From contig CALGTT010000094.1 of NCBI GenBank assembly GCA_937901485.1, forward strand, positions 1 through 14,869: 14,869 nucleotides of DNA. Reading direction: 5' to 3'. The translations under genes and the position numbers were made by a program. The notes beneath the pieces are model-generated. The model was not told where the DNA came from. It saw only the letters and a list, made by a program, of their open reading frames with translations, and searched no databases. The stretch comes from an uncultured Ruminococcus sp. GTDB taxonomy: Bacteria > Bacillota > Clostridia > Oscillospirales > Ruminococcaceae. Numbering within the stretch: position 1 is the stretch's first letter; each line of letters opens with the position of its first letter. Shown one piece after another: positions 1-8,376 of the stretch.

Positions 1-62
1 TTTCAGAGCGGGATGCATGAAATATTGCAAAAAATCTGCGGATCACTTTATGTGAACAAGCT

Positions 63-3000
63 TTACTTTTCAAGCAGCTTGCGCTTCATGATGCTCAGGT
101 CGAATGCGTCAAGCACACCATCCTCGCAGAAGTCAGCGTTTCTGCTGTTGACGATCTTTGTTTCTTCCGTCAGAAGCCATTTCTGGAATGCCACAGTGTC
201 GATCACAGTGAACGCACCGTCATTGTTGAGGTCACCCGCTACGCTCGGCTTGCTCTTGGCAATGAGCTTTTCATAAACGCCGTCCTCGTCCGTATCCACG
301 GAAACACCGATGGTGTACTCGTCGATCTCATGCAGGAGCACGGAATCATACTTGGTTGTGAAAGCCGCATTGATAGAAACGTCGTGATGGTAACCGTTTA
401 CGGTGATATCCGTCAGATCATCACTGGTGAGCAGATAGCCGTCCTCGGTTACTTCCAGCACTGCCTTGTCGGTCTTGCCGCCCTTTACGGTCATGCCGTA
501 CCAGTCGGTCACGGTATAGCCCTCATCCAGCACGATATCCAGTTCGAAATCTGTGTCCTTGCCTGTGAGCTCAATTCTGCCATTGGGAGAGAATGTCACA
601 GCAGAAGCATTGCCTGCCTTGGCGGTAAGGAGAGCATTTTCATATTTGAGATACATGTCGATGGATTCGGGAGACTTGGTTTTCAGGATGTAACTGGAGG
701 TTGCATCCTTCATCGCATAGGAGAGCGTGTCCTGTTTCAGTGTATCGCCGGAAAAAGAAGAAAATCTCTTGATGCTGTCATCGTTCGCACTGCCAGCAAC
801 CCACATGTCATTTTTCTTGACTGCCTTTGTCAGCTGATAACCATCTGCCAATGCTGCCGAATGGAATGTTGCAATATAATCGCCAACTGCAACATTGGAA
901 GTACCATTCAGATAGCCATGATAATTGATGTAATCAAGGTCATCTGTAATCAAACCCAGAACACTTTCCTCTGTAGAATCAAGCTGGTAATAGGGAATGC
1001 ACCATGTCCAGTCGGTTGTACTGAAATACAGACAGCATTCGTCATTGTAATCTACAGCATTATTGTCATATATAAAGATCTTACCATCATATTTTTTGCC
1101 GTTCCATGTGTAGTCGCCATATTCTACATCATACGCTACAACTGCATGGCCACTCCAAATACGGAAAATACCAGCAGGAAAATAGCCATGGTAACCAAGT
1201 AATGTGGGAGATCTATCTTCAACACATTCAATCAAGGTGTGAAGCTTTTCTTCCTCATCAAGATAGAAAGTATTTTCTACTTTCTGCTGAATCGGATCTG
1301 TATACTGCAATGCCCAATAATAATTGATCAGGGATTCGACCTCATCACTCGGCGGTGCTGTGATCTCGTACAGAGAGCCAGCATTTGCCTGATATGCCTG
1401 CGGATCGAGGATGTCGTGATAGCCCAGAATTGAGGTTGCCGCCAGACCGTAGCATGAGCCGCCCCAGTCATAATAGTTAAGGCAATAATCAATTACTTCT
1501 CTTTCAGTATTGGAAAGTCCATCCATCAGCGCATTGTAGTACTTCTGGTTCATATAATAGGTATCCCCAAAATTCTCAGGGAAATTACCGATGCTCCAGT
1601 TATCCTTTCCGTCAACAAACCCCTCCGGAAGTTCCGGGAAATCTGCGTACTGCATTGCCATCGCCTGCAGGTAGTTCGGTGTGCGTGTACCGCTGACGAA
1701 ATCGTAATACAGTTTGCTGTCTGCTGCATTGAGAACCGCATCGAAGTTCATATCGTTCTGGATCGTGTACATGAATGTATCCGGATTTACGCCAATGAAC
1801 TGAATATACTGCTGCATATTATTCATCTGCTGGATCTTGATCTTGTCAGTCCACCCCTTAATGGTCTGTTTCGGCGAAAGTCCTTCACCAGCAAGCACTT
1901 TCTGTAAGGGTGTCAGATAAGCATTGCCCTTGATGTAATCAGAAAGAAGCTTTCTGTCAGCCACTGTAATCATGCCATCCATGTCGATATCGCCGAGATA
2001 ATACTGCTTACCGCCGGAGAACAGCGGCAGAAGATCCTTTTCGACCATATCGTACCAGCCGAGTGTATAGGCAGTCAGAGCGTTGTACGCATTGCTGTCA
2101 TCGTACATCATGTCGGGACAATTTCTGAAATAGGTGTCACAGTACATTTTGAAGGTATGCATACCGCTGTGAATGGTCGTATCCGTATTAGATTTTGACA
2201 GACCATCGTCATAATAGTCTTCTGCACCGTACAGGTGGCAGATTTCATGCTTTGTCGTGGTAACGGAGTTGTTGTAAACAACTGTGAACTCCTCACCTGT
2301 CTTAGAGAAACTACCCTCGCCGTTGCGGGTGTTCTTGGCATAGCTTCTGCCAAGCGGTGTGTTCATATGGAACAGTACCACAACGCCGTCCGCATCATAC
2401 TGCTCCATGAGCTTCTGTGCAAAGGGAGACATTTCATCCGTTTCTGCTCTCAGCAGGTCGATCTCACCATTGGTGGCGATCTTGATCTGCTCCATTACAT
2501 TTGAATCAGTTTTTGCGGTTCCGCAGAACGAGAAACCATACGCATTATTCATTGTAGGTGTAATGCTTGCGCGCTTTCCGATGATCTGGTTTTCATAAAT
2601 GTTATCAGAGCTCTGGAACGTGATCGTCTCCACATTGTCATTCCATCCGTTATAGGTGAAATAGTAATTCAGAGAAGTATCACTGATAAACTCCAGATCT
2701 GTTACATTATATTCCGCCGCTTCATTCTTGAGCTGGTTAAGTGTGCTTTCCACAAGGTTAAGTCTCTGCTTCATCATATCAGAGTACACATACTTACCCT
2801 TGAATTCGTCACCCTCCGGGAAAGTATTCTTGCTGCTCTTGTAGTAGTCAACAAAGTTTGCACCGTCCAGAGAAACTGCAACAGCATTGTTTTCTGTTGT
2901 TTCTTTAAAGCCCTGTGTCCATGTGGAGTTGAGCGTGTAGGTGAGCTTTTCCTTCGGGATCTTGTAAACATGACCATAGAAGAAATCATAATAATAATTC

Positions 3001-3665
3001 TCTAAGTCATAGTTATCAAAATCCTTTTTGGTTTCAGCGGGCAGTTCTTCCCACTCATCCTTCTGGGTTTCCACATTCGGAAGTTCACCCTTCAGCTCGT
3101 TCAGGAAGATATTCACGACCACCTGCTTGCCGCGCATTTCACGGGCAGAGCCGTAATTCATATCCGGGCTTTTTTCCGTTGTGCAGTAGGTTTCTGCATA
3201 TGCTGTACCGTCGAACGCAGTGCTCACGATCACTCTGTCCGTGGGAGTCATATTTACATGCAGCAGTTCAGCACAGCCCTTGAATGCACCGGCATTGATC
3301 TTTTCGACAGAATCCGGAATTGTTGCTTCAGTCATGTTCACACAGCCAGCAAATGCATTTGCGTCGATGGAGGTCACGCCCTCCCCGATCACAATTTTCT
3401 GAATGCTGGATGCATAATCATTCCACGGTGTTTCTCCCGATTCCCAGCTCGACATCTCACCGCTGCCGCTGATCGTCAGTACGCCGGCTGTATCAAGTTC
3501 CCACGTCAGATTCGCGCCGCATGTACCGGAGGCCTTAGTCGCCGCATGTGCAGTAAGACCGGTGATCCACGGTGTTCCGCTGCCGACCATCGTCATGGAG
3601 CAATTGACTGCCATGAGGGAGGCGAGGGAGAATGCGATCGCTTTTTTTACCATGTGTCTTTTCAT
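63..3665 (-). CDS. Secreted dockerin protein with metzincin-like and papain-like peptidase domains
   Basis: 1200 residues, probably exported and docked onto a cohesin-bearing scaffold (cellulosome-type assembly). Seen: a signal peptide ending near residue 41 (AHA-A); a BspA-like leucine-rich cap at about 45-150; a metallopeptidase region at about 178-545 with HEICHLYGAED at 473-483 (HExxHxxGxxD, the metzincin zinc motif with Asp as third ligand) and a Met-turn candidate at M519/M520; a dockerin-like module at 558-660; a papain/C39-like domain at about 705-915 with Cys738 in GGSCYG, His840 in SGHAVVAY and Asp867/Asn868 as third catalytic position; a C-terminal beta-rich region; and a dockerin at 1143-1200 with two calcium loops (DLNNDGAFTVID and the DFCEDGVLDAFD half). 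The start is supported by AAGGAG seven bases upstream. The domain families are recognised by motif; substrates are unknown. It is probably monocistronic. Confidence 0.9.
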   Translation of the reverse strand: MKRHMVKKAIAFSLASLMAVNCSMTMVGSGTPWITGLTAHAATKASGTCGANLTWELDTAGVLTISGSGEMSSWESGETPWNDYASSIQKIVIGEGVTSIDANAFAGCVNMTEATIPDSVEKINAGAFKGCAELLHVNMTPTDRVIVSTAFDGTAYAETYCTTEKSPDMNYGSAREMRGKQVVVNIFLNELKGELPNVETQKDEWEELPAETKKDFDNYDLENYYYDFFYGHVYKIPKEKLTYTLNSTWTQGFKETTENNAVAVSLDGANFVDYYKSSKNTFPEGDEFKGKYVYSDMMKQRLNLVESTLNQLKNEAAEYNVTDLEFISDTSLNYYFTYNGWNDNVETITFQSSDNIYENQIIGKRASITPTMNNAYGFSFCGTAKTDSNVMEQIKIATNGEIDLLRAETDEMSPFAQKLMEQYDADGVVVLFHMNTPLGRSYAKNTRNGEGSFSKTGEEFTVVYNNSVTTTKHEICHLYGAEDYYDDGLSKSNTDTTIHSGMHTFKMYCDTYFRNCPDMMYDDSNAYNALTAYTLGWYDMVEKDLLPLFSGGKQYYLGDIDMDGMITVADRKLLSDYIKGNAYLTPLQKVLAGEGLSPKQTIKGWTDKIKIQQMNNMQQYIQFIGVNPDTFMYTIQNDMNFDAVLNAADSKLYYDFVSGTRTPNYLQAMAMQYADFPELPEGFVDGKDNWSIGNFPENFGDTYYMNQKYYNALMDGLSNTEREVIDYCLNYYDWGGSCYGLAATSILGYHDILDPQAYQANAGSLYEITAPPSDEVESLINYYWALQYTDPIQQKVENTFYLDEEEKLHTLIECVEDRSPTLLGYHGYFPAGIFRIWSGHAVVAYDVEYGDYTWNGKKYDGKIFIYDNNAVDYNDECCLYFSTTDWTWCIPYYQLDSTEESVLGLITDDLDYINYHGYLNGTSNVAVGDYIATFHSAALADGYQLTKAVKKNDMWVAGSANDDSIKRFSSFSGDTLKQDTLSYAMKDATSSYILKTKSPESIDMYLKYENALLTAKAGNASAVTFSPNGRIELTGKDTDFELDIVLDEGYTVTDWYGMTVKGGKTDKAVLEVTEDGYLLTSDDLTDITVNGYHHDVSINAAFTTKYDSVLLHEIDEYTIGVSVDTDEDGVYEKLIAKSKPSVAGDLNNDGAFTVIDTVAFQKWLLTEETKIVNSRNADFCEDGVLDAFDLSIMKRKLLEK

Positions 3666-3756
3666 AATTCTACTCCTTTTTATTTTTTAACATTTACAAA
3701 TGAAAGCTTTGCTGCTGCAGTGAAAGAGCAGATGCGATATCGGGTCGTTTTAGGTC

Positions 3757-3885
3757 GTTTCATTTTCTGCAATATGGATACACACTATGCGCAGCGTATC
3801 CGGCACACCCCCTTTTCATACCGGGAATCGTTTGTCAGTCCCTCTTTTTTGTCCAGTGATTATGTCAGAATGCATAAAATGAAAC
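3757..3885 (-). promoter_or_regulatory. Structured 5' leader of the dockerin-protease gene
   Basis: Positions 3757-3771 and 3871-3885 are inverted repeats matching at 14 of 15 positions, so the minus-strand transcript can close a 15-bp helix around about 99 nt. Inside are a hairpin with six-base arms at 3776-3781 and 3796-3801 and an alternative helix formed by two CCGG-centred arms that would share bases with it. The element ends about 90 nt upstream of the start codon. I do not recognise a known riboswitch class. It may be a regulatory leader, an mRNA-stabilising structure or a protein-binding inverted repeat. Confidence 0.45.
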
Positions 3886-3965
3886 ACTTTCAAGCCTAAA
3901 TATATTGCTGATTTATTCATATAATGCCCTATAAGTTGTTGTCAAACTGTAAATGTCATGCAATA

Positions 3966-3994
3966 ATATTACCACAGTTTTTACAAAATGTCAA
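3966..3994 (-). promoter_or_regulatory. Sigma-A promoter for the dockerin-protease gene
   Basis: On the minus strand, TTGACA (3989-3994), a 17-bp spacer, then TAATAT (3966-3971). It would start transcription near 3959, giving a 5' UTR of about 290 nt. A second TTGACA at 3940-3945 with a weaker TATATG or ATATGA -10 near 3917-3923 is a possible alternative. Both promoters place the structured leader in the transcript. Confidence 0.65.
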
Positions 3995-3999
3995 TAATC

Positions 4000-4206
4000 T
4001 TTTTTGAAAAAATGTACTTTTTTTATTTTGTTTTTCTTAAAAAGCCAATAATTTCACTAGACCAATATTGTGCTATTTCATTTTTTATTAACGCAGGATC
4101 TGTGAAATTTTGCTGAAAAGATGTGTATGAGATTTTAATGTGAACAGGCTCTGGTATATGTCACTTTGGCAGAGCCGGCACTGTCGTGATGAAACCCAAT
4201 AAACAT
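4000..4206. other. AT-rich intergenic stretch with one hairpin
   Basis: No convincing gene in either direction. The first half is low-complexity A/T sequence. The only structure seen is an imperfect hairpin with arms GGCTCTG (4147-4153) and CAGAGCC (4170-4176) and a 16-base loop, not followed by a T tract on either strand. Confidence 0.5.
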
Positions 4207-4237
4207 GAAAGGGACTGCATCAGAGCAGTCCCTTTTC
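4207..4237 (-). terminator. Terminator of the ABC transporter operon
   Basis: Stem AAAGGGACTGC (4208-4218) / GCAGTCCCTTT (4225-4235) with a six-base loop, about 90 bases past the ATPase stop codon. The T tract is modest on both strands. The stem core is nearly the same as the hairpin at 11723-11752. Confidence 0.7.
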
Positions 4238-4323
4238 CATTTTCTGTAGATTCGCCGGTCATGTACCGATTCTGTCTGAAACACAGATCTTTCTCATGTC
4301 TGTGTATGGCTATTGCCGCGTCA

Positions 4324-5088
4324 TTACCAGCCCATTTCCAGCAGCCAGTTGTTCAGTGCGCGTTCACGCTCGCGCATCTGGGAGGCGTTTTCATACTTGC
4401 GCAGGTCGTACTCGCCCTTGATATTGCCGTCAACGATATAGAGCACCTTCGTGCATCTCGCCGCGACCTTGACATCATGTGTGACCAGCATAATGGTCGT
4501 GCCCTCGGAATTGAGCTTGGTCAGCTCCTCCATGACCTCATCGGAAGAAGCGCGGTTGAGTGCGCCGGTCGGTTCGTCGGCAAAGATCATTTTCGGGCGG
4601 TTGATCATGCTCCGGCAGATGCAGGCACGCTGCAGCTGACCGCCGGACACCTCGTTGATGTCGTTATCCGCAATATCAATGATCTCAAGCCGTCTCATCA
4701 GACTATGGGCACGCTCTATCATTTCCTTGCGGCTCTCTGTGCTCTTCTTAGATTGTACCGCCGGAAGTATGATGTTGTCAAGCACGGTCAGATTTTTGAG
4801 CATGTACATCTGCTGGAAAATGAACCCCATCTCATCAAGGCGCAGGTCGGCAAGCTCCTTTTCGTGCATCTTGGCAATGTTCTTTCCACAGAACAGCACA
4901 TCCCCTGCGGTCGCTGTGTCCATGCCGGAGACAGTATAGAGCAGTGTGGATTTGCCCGAACCGGACGGTCCCATAATGGCGATCATTTCGCCCTCACTGA
5001 TGCTGAAATTCACGTTCTTCAGCACATTGTTCTGACGCTTGTTGACGATATAGGTCTTGCAGAGATCTCTGACTTCTAACATTTTCAT
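4324..5088 (-). CDS. ABC transporter ATP-binding protein (MacB/LolD/BceA-type)
   Basis: 254 residues, the usual size for the ATPase partner of FtsX-like permeases. Hydrolyses ATP on the cytoplasmic side to drive the permease encoded just upstream. Seen: Walker A GPSGSGKST at 40-48, Q-loop near Q92, signature VSGGQ at 147-151, Walker B MIFADEP at 167-173 and H-loop H204. A charged tail follows at about 232-254. The start is supported by AAAGGA about eight bases upstream. It lies 15 bases after the permease stop, so the two are almost certainly co-transcribed, permease first. Divergent two-component genes on the other side of the permease suggest a peptide or envelope-stress exporter. The substrate cannot be read from sequence. 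Confidence 0.93.
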   Translation of the reverse strand: MKMLEVRDLCKTYIVNKRQNNVLKNVNFSISEGEMIAIMGPSGSGKSTLLYTVSGMDTATAGDVLFCGKNIAKMHEKELADLRLDEMGFIFQQMYMLKNLTVLDNIILPAVQSKKSTESRKEMIERAHSLMRRLEIIDIADNDINEVSGGQLQRACICRSMINRPKMIFADEPTGALNRASSDEVMEELTKLNSEGTTIMLVTHDVKVAARCTKVLYIVDGNIKGEYDLRKYENASQMRERERALNNWLLEMGW

Positions 5089-5103
5089 AGCAATTTTCCT
5101 TTC

Positions 5104-7467
5104 TTATTCGATGCCGGATGCCTGTGCGGCAGTGATGGTCTTGGTATACAGGGATGTGAGCAGTGCGCTGATGATCGTCACTGCAAGGATGACGGCAGGA
5201 TAGATCACGAACACTTCAAGGGGCTTTACCTCGAACGGTACGCCGAATCTTGCGCCCAGCATCTTGAATATCGGATCAAGGCAGAGCTTTGTGAGTGCCG
5301 GAGATGCCGCTGCACCGATGCTCACGGACAAAATGCCGATGATGACAAACCGCAGGGAATGCCAGCCCATGATCGCACCCGTCCGGAAGCCCATTGCCTT
5401 GAGCATGGCGATCTCACCACGTTCCTTTGCGATGAAGGAACGTTCCATGAGCAGCGTCACCATTGCAATGATGATCATACTCAGCACCAGCATCATGGTA
5501 CGCATTGCGGAGATCGTTCCTGCAACGCCGGTCGCTTCTTCTACGACCTCGCCGGCAGTCTTCGGCATATCAATATCGAATAGATCTGCAATGCGTTCTG
5601 CACGCTCTGCAATTTCTGCTTCATCCGGATGATCTTCAAAATTCAGCTGGAACTGCATAAACCCGATCGCATTACCATAGTCGAGTTTCAGATCCTCATG
5701 CAGACGCACGCCTTCACCGAGATTGTTCATGCTCTGGTAAATGGCAGTCACGAGGAGTTCGTGTTCCTGCGTTCCGTCGTGGAATGTAATGGTATCGCCG
5801 ATACCTGCATCCAGCTTTTCGGATACGGTGGGCGTAATGGCAGCTTCGGACGGATTCTGCGGCGGCGTGCCCTCATGGTAGGAATAGTAATCCGTCGTTG
5901 TATTCACACCCTGCAGGGTCATAGAGGTGAATGTCCTGTCACCATGGGCATAGTTGTATTTGTATGCCATATCGATGGTGCACTCCGCAGGCATTCCCTC
6001 TTCGGCAAGTGTTTCTTCGATCTCGTCGATCTTTTCCCGCATCAGAACGTCGCCGCCGGGCGTGAGTGCATAGACCATATCCATTTCCGCCGCGGAAAGA
6101 TACAGATCACTTCTGTACATGCTAAAGGCATGTATCAGCTTATCGGAACGCAGGGTATTGGCACCGGTGCAGAGGATCAGTACGAGTACGGTGCAGAGGG
6201 TGTAGCTCAGAATGATGGTTGCATAGCGTTTCGGACTGCTCAGAATGTCATTGAGTGCCATAAAGAATGTGGGTCTGCCGGATGTCTTTCCCAGCCGCAG
6301 AATGCCCTTTTTGCTGAAGCGTTCGCCCGTCTGGCCATTGCGGATGGCATCGAGGGGGGAGAGTTTTCTGACCTGTGCAGTACAAGTGTAGCAGAAGAAC
6401 AGAATCAGCAGTACCACAAAGATGCAGCAGAGAAGATTAACAAACACAATGCTGTCATGTTCCAGTACAATGGAATCGGACACGCTGCCGATCAGGAGAT
6501 TTGCAAAGGGAATACTGCCGAAGAAGCCGATCGCCGCACCGATGACTGCCATGAAGAAATATTTCACGAGATACAGACTGCGGATGGCAGTATTGCGGAT
6601 GCCGATGGCTTTCATGACACCGATCTCACGAAATTCCTCGGAGAGGGTGAATGTAATGGTGAAGCGGAGCACGACAAAAGCAATGAGGATCAGGCAGATG
6701 CTCACCACGAGCAGGATGCCGGCAATGACCATATCCAGCACATACGCCATTTTCACCATAGCACGGTCACCGTTGAATGCGATGCCCTTTGCATCGGAAA
6801 GTGCATCTGTCACGGCGGCAACATCCGTGGTATTCACATACCAGAGTTTGCCGAATAAGCTGTCCGGAATGCCGCTGAATTGTGCAAAATCATTTTCATT
6901 CACCAGCAAGCGGACATTGCCCATCAGATCCGAACCAAGCACAGCATCCTTGCAGGCACCGGCAACGGTCAGGGAGAGGGACACACCTTCCATGCGGATC
7001 TCCAGCACATCGCCGACCTCCAGACCCGTATCCTGCATCGCCTTGATGCCGACAAAGACCGTACCCTCCTCCACTTCTGTGATGGGCTGGTTGTCCGCAT
7101 CGAAATAGCAGAGACTCGCTTCGGAGAAATCCGTGTACACGGCGGTGTTCCCGAAATCGATTGGTTCATCGTCCCTGAAGAAGATTTCACCATCCATGTA
7201 GATGACGGATTCTGTTTTGCGGTCGGTGATTTCCGGCACATCCGCAAAAGCCTGTTCGATGGATGCATCCGCCGCACTGCCGCGTGTGGAAAGGATATAA
7301 TCCGGTACGCCGGCGGCTTCAAAATAATCCTCCAGTGCTGTGGAGATGGTGAGGATGTTGTTCACGCTTGAGGATACAAACATCGTCGCCAGAATGATAA
7401 AAATCAGCAGGATCACGTTCATCGCCTTTTTGCGTTTGAGATCCTTTTTCAGAATGTTGAGATACAT
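5104..7467 (-). CDS. FtsX-like ABC transporter permease
   Basis: 787 residues made of two FtsX-type halves. Seen: predicted membrane segments at about 17-37, 244-268, 302-326, 340-362, 415-437, 652-673, 705-725 and 752-774 (eight in all), with two large extracytoplasmic domains at about 38-243 and 438-651. Each half has the conserved cytoplasmic coupling stretch (EIGVMKAIGI near 281-290, EIAMLKAMGF near 685-694) that contacts the ATPase in this family. The start is backed by AAAGGAG eight bases upstream. MacB-like permeases typically move lipoproteins, peptides or drugs at the membrane surface rather than through a channel. The eight-helix, two-ectodomain plan differs from BceB, which has ten helices and one large ectodomain, so I do not call it bacitracin-specific. 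Confidence 0.9.
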   Translation of the reverse strand: MYLNILKKDLKRKKAMNVILLIFIILATMFVSSSVNNILTISTALEDYFEAAGVPDYILSTRGSAADASIEQAFADVPEITDRKTESVIYMDGEIFFRDDEPIDFGNTAVYTDFSEASLCYFDADNQPITEVEEGTVFVGIKAMQDTGLEVGDVLEIRMEGVSLSLTVAGACKDAVLGSDLMGNVRLLVNENDFAQFSGIPDSLFGKLWYVNTTDVAAVTDALSDAKGIAFNGDRAMVKMAYVLDMVIAGILLVVSICLILIAFVVLRFTITFTLSEEFREIGVMKAIGIRNTAIRSLYLVKYFFMAVIGAAIGFFGSIPFANLLIGSVSDSIVLEHDSIVFVNLLCCIFVVLLILFFCYTCTAQVRKLSPLDAIRNGQTGERFSKKGILRLGKTSGRPTFFMALNDILSSPKRYATIILSYTLCTVLVLILCTGANTLRSDKLIHAFSMYRSDLYLSAAEMDMVYALTPGGDVLMREKIDEIEETLAEEGMPAECTIDMAYKYNYAHGDRTFTSMTLQGVNTTTDYYSYHEGTPPQNPSEAAITPTVSEKLDAGIGDTITFHDGTQEHELLVTAIYQSMNNLGEGVRLHEDLKLDYGNAIGFMQFQLNFEDHPDEAEIAERAERIADLFDIDMPKTAGEVVEEATGVAGTISAMRTMMLVLSMIIIAMVTLLMERSFIAKERGEIAMLKAMGFRTGAIMGWHSLRFVIIGILSVSIGAAASPALTKLCLDPIFKMLGARFGVPFEVKPLEVFVIYPAVILAVTIISALLTSLYTKTITAAQASGIE

Positions 7468-7497
7468 GTCATATGCTCCTTTCCTTGTTGTGATTCC

Positions 7498-7531
7498 ATT
7501 CTAACATAGAAATTATTAAAAAATCCTTAAA
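7498..7531 (-). promoter_or_regulatory. ABC operon promoter with candidate response-regulator site
   Basis: On the minus strand there is an extended -10 (TG, one base, then TAGAAT at 7498-7503) but no good -35 hexamer. Two TTTAA half-sites (7527-7531 and 7516-7520) lie 11 bp apart, straddling the -35 position. One-turn direct repeats at the -35 are the usual binding plan of OmpR-family activators, and the divergent gene encodes one. Assignment as an operator is inference. Confidence 0.45.
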
Positions 7532-7628
7532 TCTGAATTTCTGCGGAATACAGGCAAAAACATCCTGATCGATATATTGTGCTGTCCGGTGCGGAGGCAG
7601 AAAATTTGCAGAAAACCGCGCTGTCATG

Positions 7629-7657
7629 TTGACGAAATCACAAAAGAAGAGTATAAT
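7629..7657 (+). promoter_or_regulatory. Sigma-A promoter of the two-component operon
   Basis: TTGACG (7629-7634), a 17-bp spacer, then TATAAT (7652-7657). Transcription would start near 7664, which leaves about 44 nt of leader before the response-regulator start at 7708 and rules out the longer reading frame beginning at 7666. Confidence 0.8.
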
Positions 7658-7707
7658 GGAAGTGGGTGCAAAAGCGCACGATAATTACGAAAAGCAAGGT
7701 GATGCAT

Positions 7708-8376
7708 ATGACGGACATTCTGATCGTCGAAGATCAAAAGGAGCTGGCAGAACTGCTGTGTGATTTCCTTCGCGCGGAGGATTACACGGTCAGCGTTGCC
7801 GAAAGCGGAGAAAAAGCCCTGTCGCTGTATGAAAAATACGGCGCACGGCTCATTGTGCTGGATGTGATGCTTCCCGGCATGGACGGTTTTGCGGTATGCA
7901 AAAAGATCCGCGAGGAGAGCAACACGCCCATCCTCATTGTCAGTGCAAAGACGGAAAAGGAGGACAAGCTCAGCGGACTGGTGCTCGGTGCGGATGACTA
8001 CATCGAAAAGCCCTACGATATCGACATCATGCTTGCAAAGATCGCCGGCATTTTCAAGCGGAGATATGCCATTGACGAAATCACGGACGGGGATCTCTGC
8101 ATCAATACCGTCAGCCGCAGTGTCACGAAAAATAATGTGCAGGTGGATATGACCGCGAAGGAATTCGACCTGCTCACACTGCTGATCCAGAACAAGGGCA
8201 AGGCTCTGAGCAAGGAGTATCTGTTCAGCCGGATCTGGGGCAGCGACAGCTTTTCCGAACAGCAGACACTGACGGTACATATCAAGTGGCTGCGCCAGAA
8301 AATCGAGGACGATCCGAAGCATCCGCAAAGGATCCTGACAGTCTGGGGCGTGGGGTACAAATATGAAGGCGTTTAA
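7708..8376 (+). CDS. OmpR-family response regulator
   Basis: 222 residues. Cytoplasmic transcription factor phosphorylated by the kinase encoded next. Seen: receiver domain with acidic pocket E8/D9, phospho-acceptor D52 in LDVMLPGMDG, switch residue S79 and conserved K101 in KPYD; then a winged-helix DNA-binding domain at about 125-222 ending in the typical VWGVGYKYE hairpin. An ATG at 7702 is in frame, but AAGGTG sits directly against it and six bases before 7708, so 7708 is preferred. It overlaps the kinase gene by 14 bases. The likely target is the divergent ABC operon. Confidence 0.94.
   Translation: MTDILIVEDQKELAELLCDFLRAEDYTVSVAESGEKALSLYEKYGARLIVLDVMLPGMDGFAVCKKIREESNTPILIVSAKTEKEDKLSGLVLGADDYIEKPYDIDIMLAKIAGIFKRRYAIDEITDGDLCINTVSRSVTKNNVQVDMTAKEFDLLTLLIQNKGKALSKEYLFSRIWGSDSFSEQQTLTVHIKWLRQKIEDDPKHPQRILTVWGVGYKYEGV

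Noticed and set aside
330..1202. A 290-codon plus-strand frame
   Set aside because: Antisense to the dockerin-protease gene and without domain or RBS support.
4005..4060. A/T runs as a promoter or origin signal
   Set aside because: Low-complexity sequence only; no DnaA-box-like or iteron pattern was seen.
51..4153. ATGTGAACAAGCT near 51 and ATGTGAACAGGCT near 4138 as a repeat pair
   Set aside because: Twelve of 13 bases is within chance for the window, and there is no further similarity on either side.
4186..5079. A 297-codon plus-strand frame
   Set aside because: Antisense to the ATPase gene, which carries every ABC motif; this frame has no recognisable domain.
5629..6858. A 409-codon open frame on the plus strand
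   Set aside because: It lies entirely antisense to the permease gene, has no RBS, and its histidine- and cysteine-rich product is typical of a mirror frame of a GC-biased gene.
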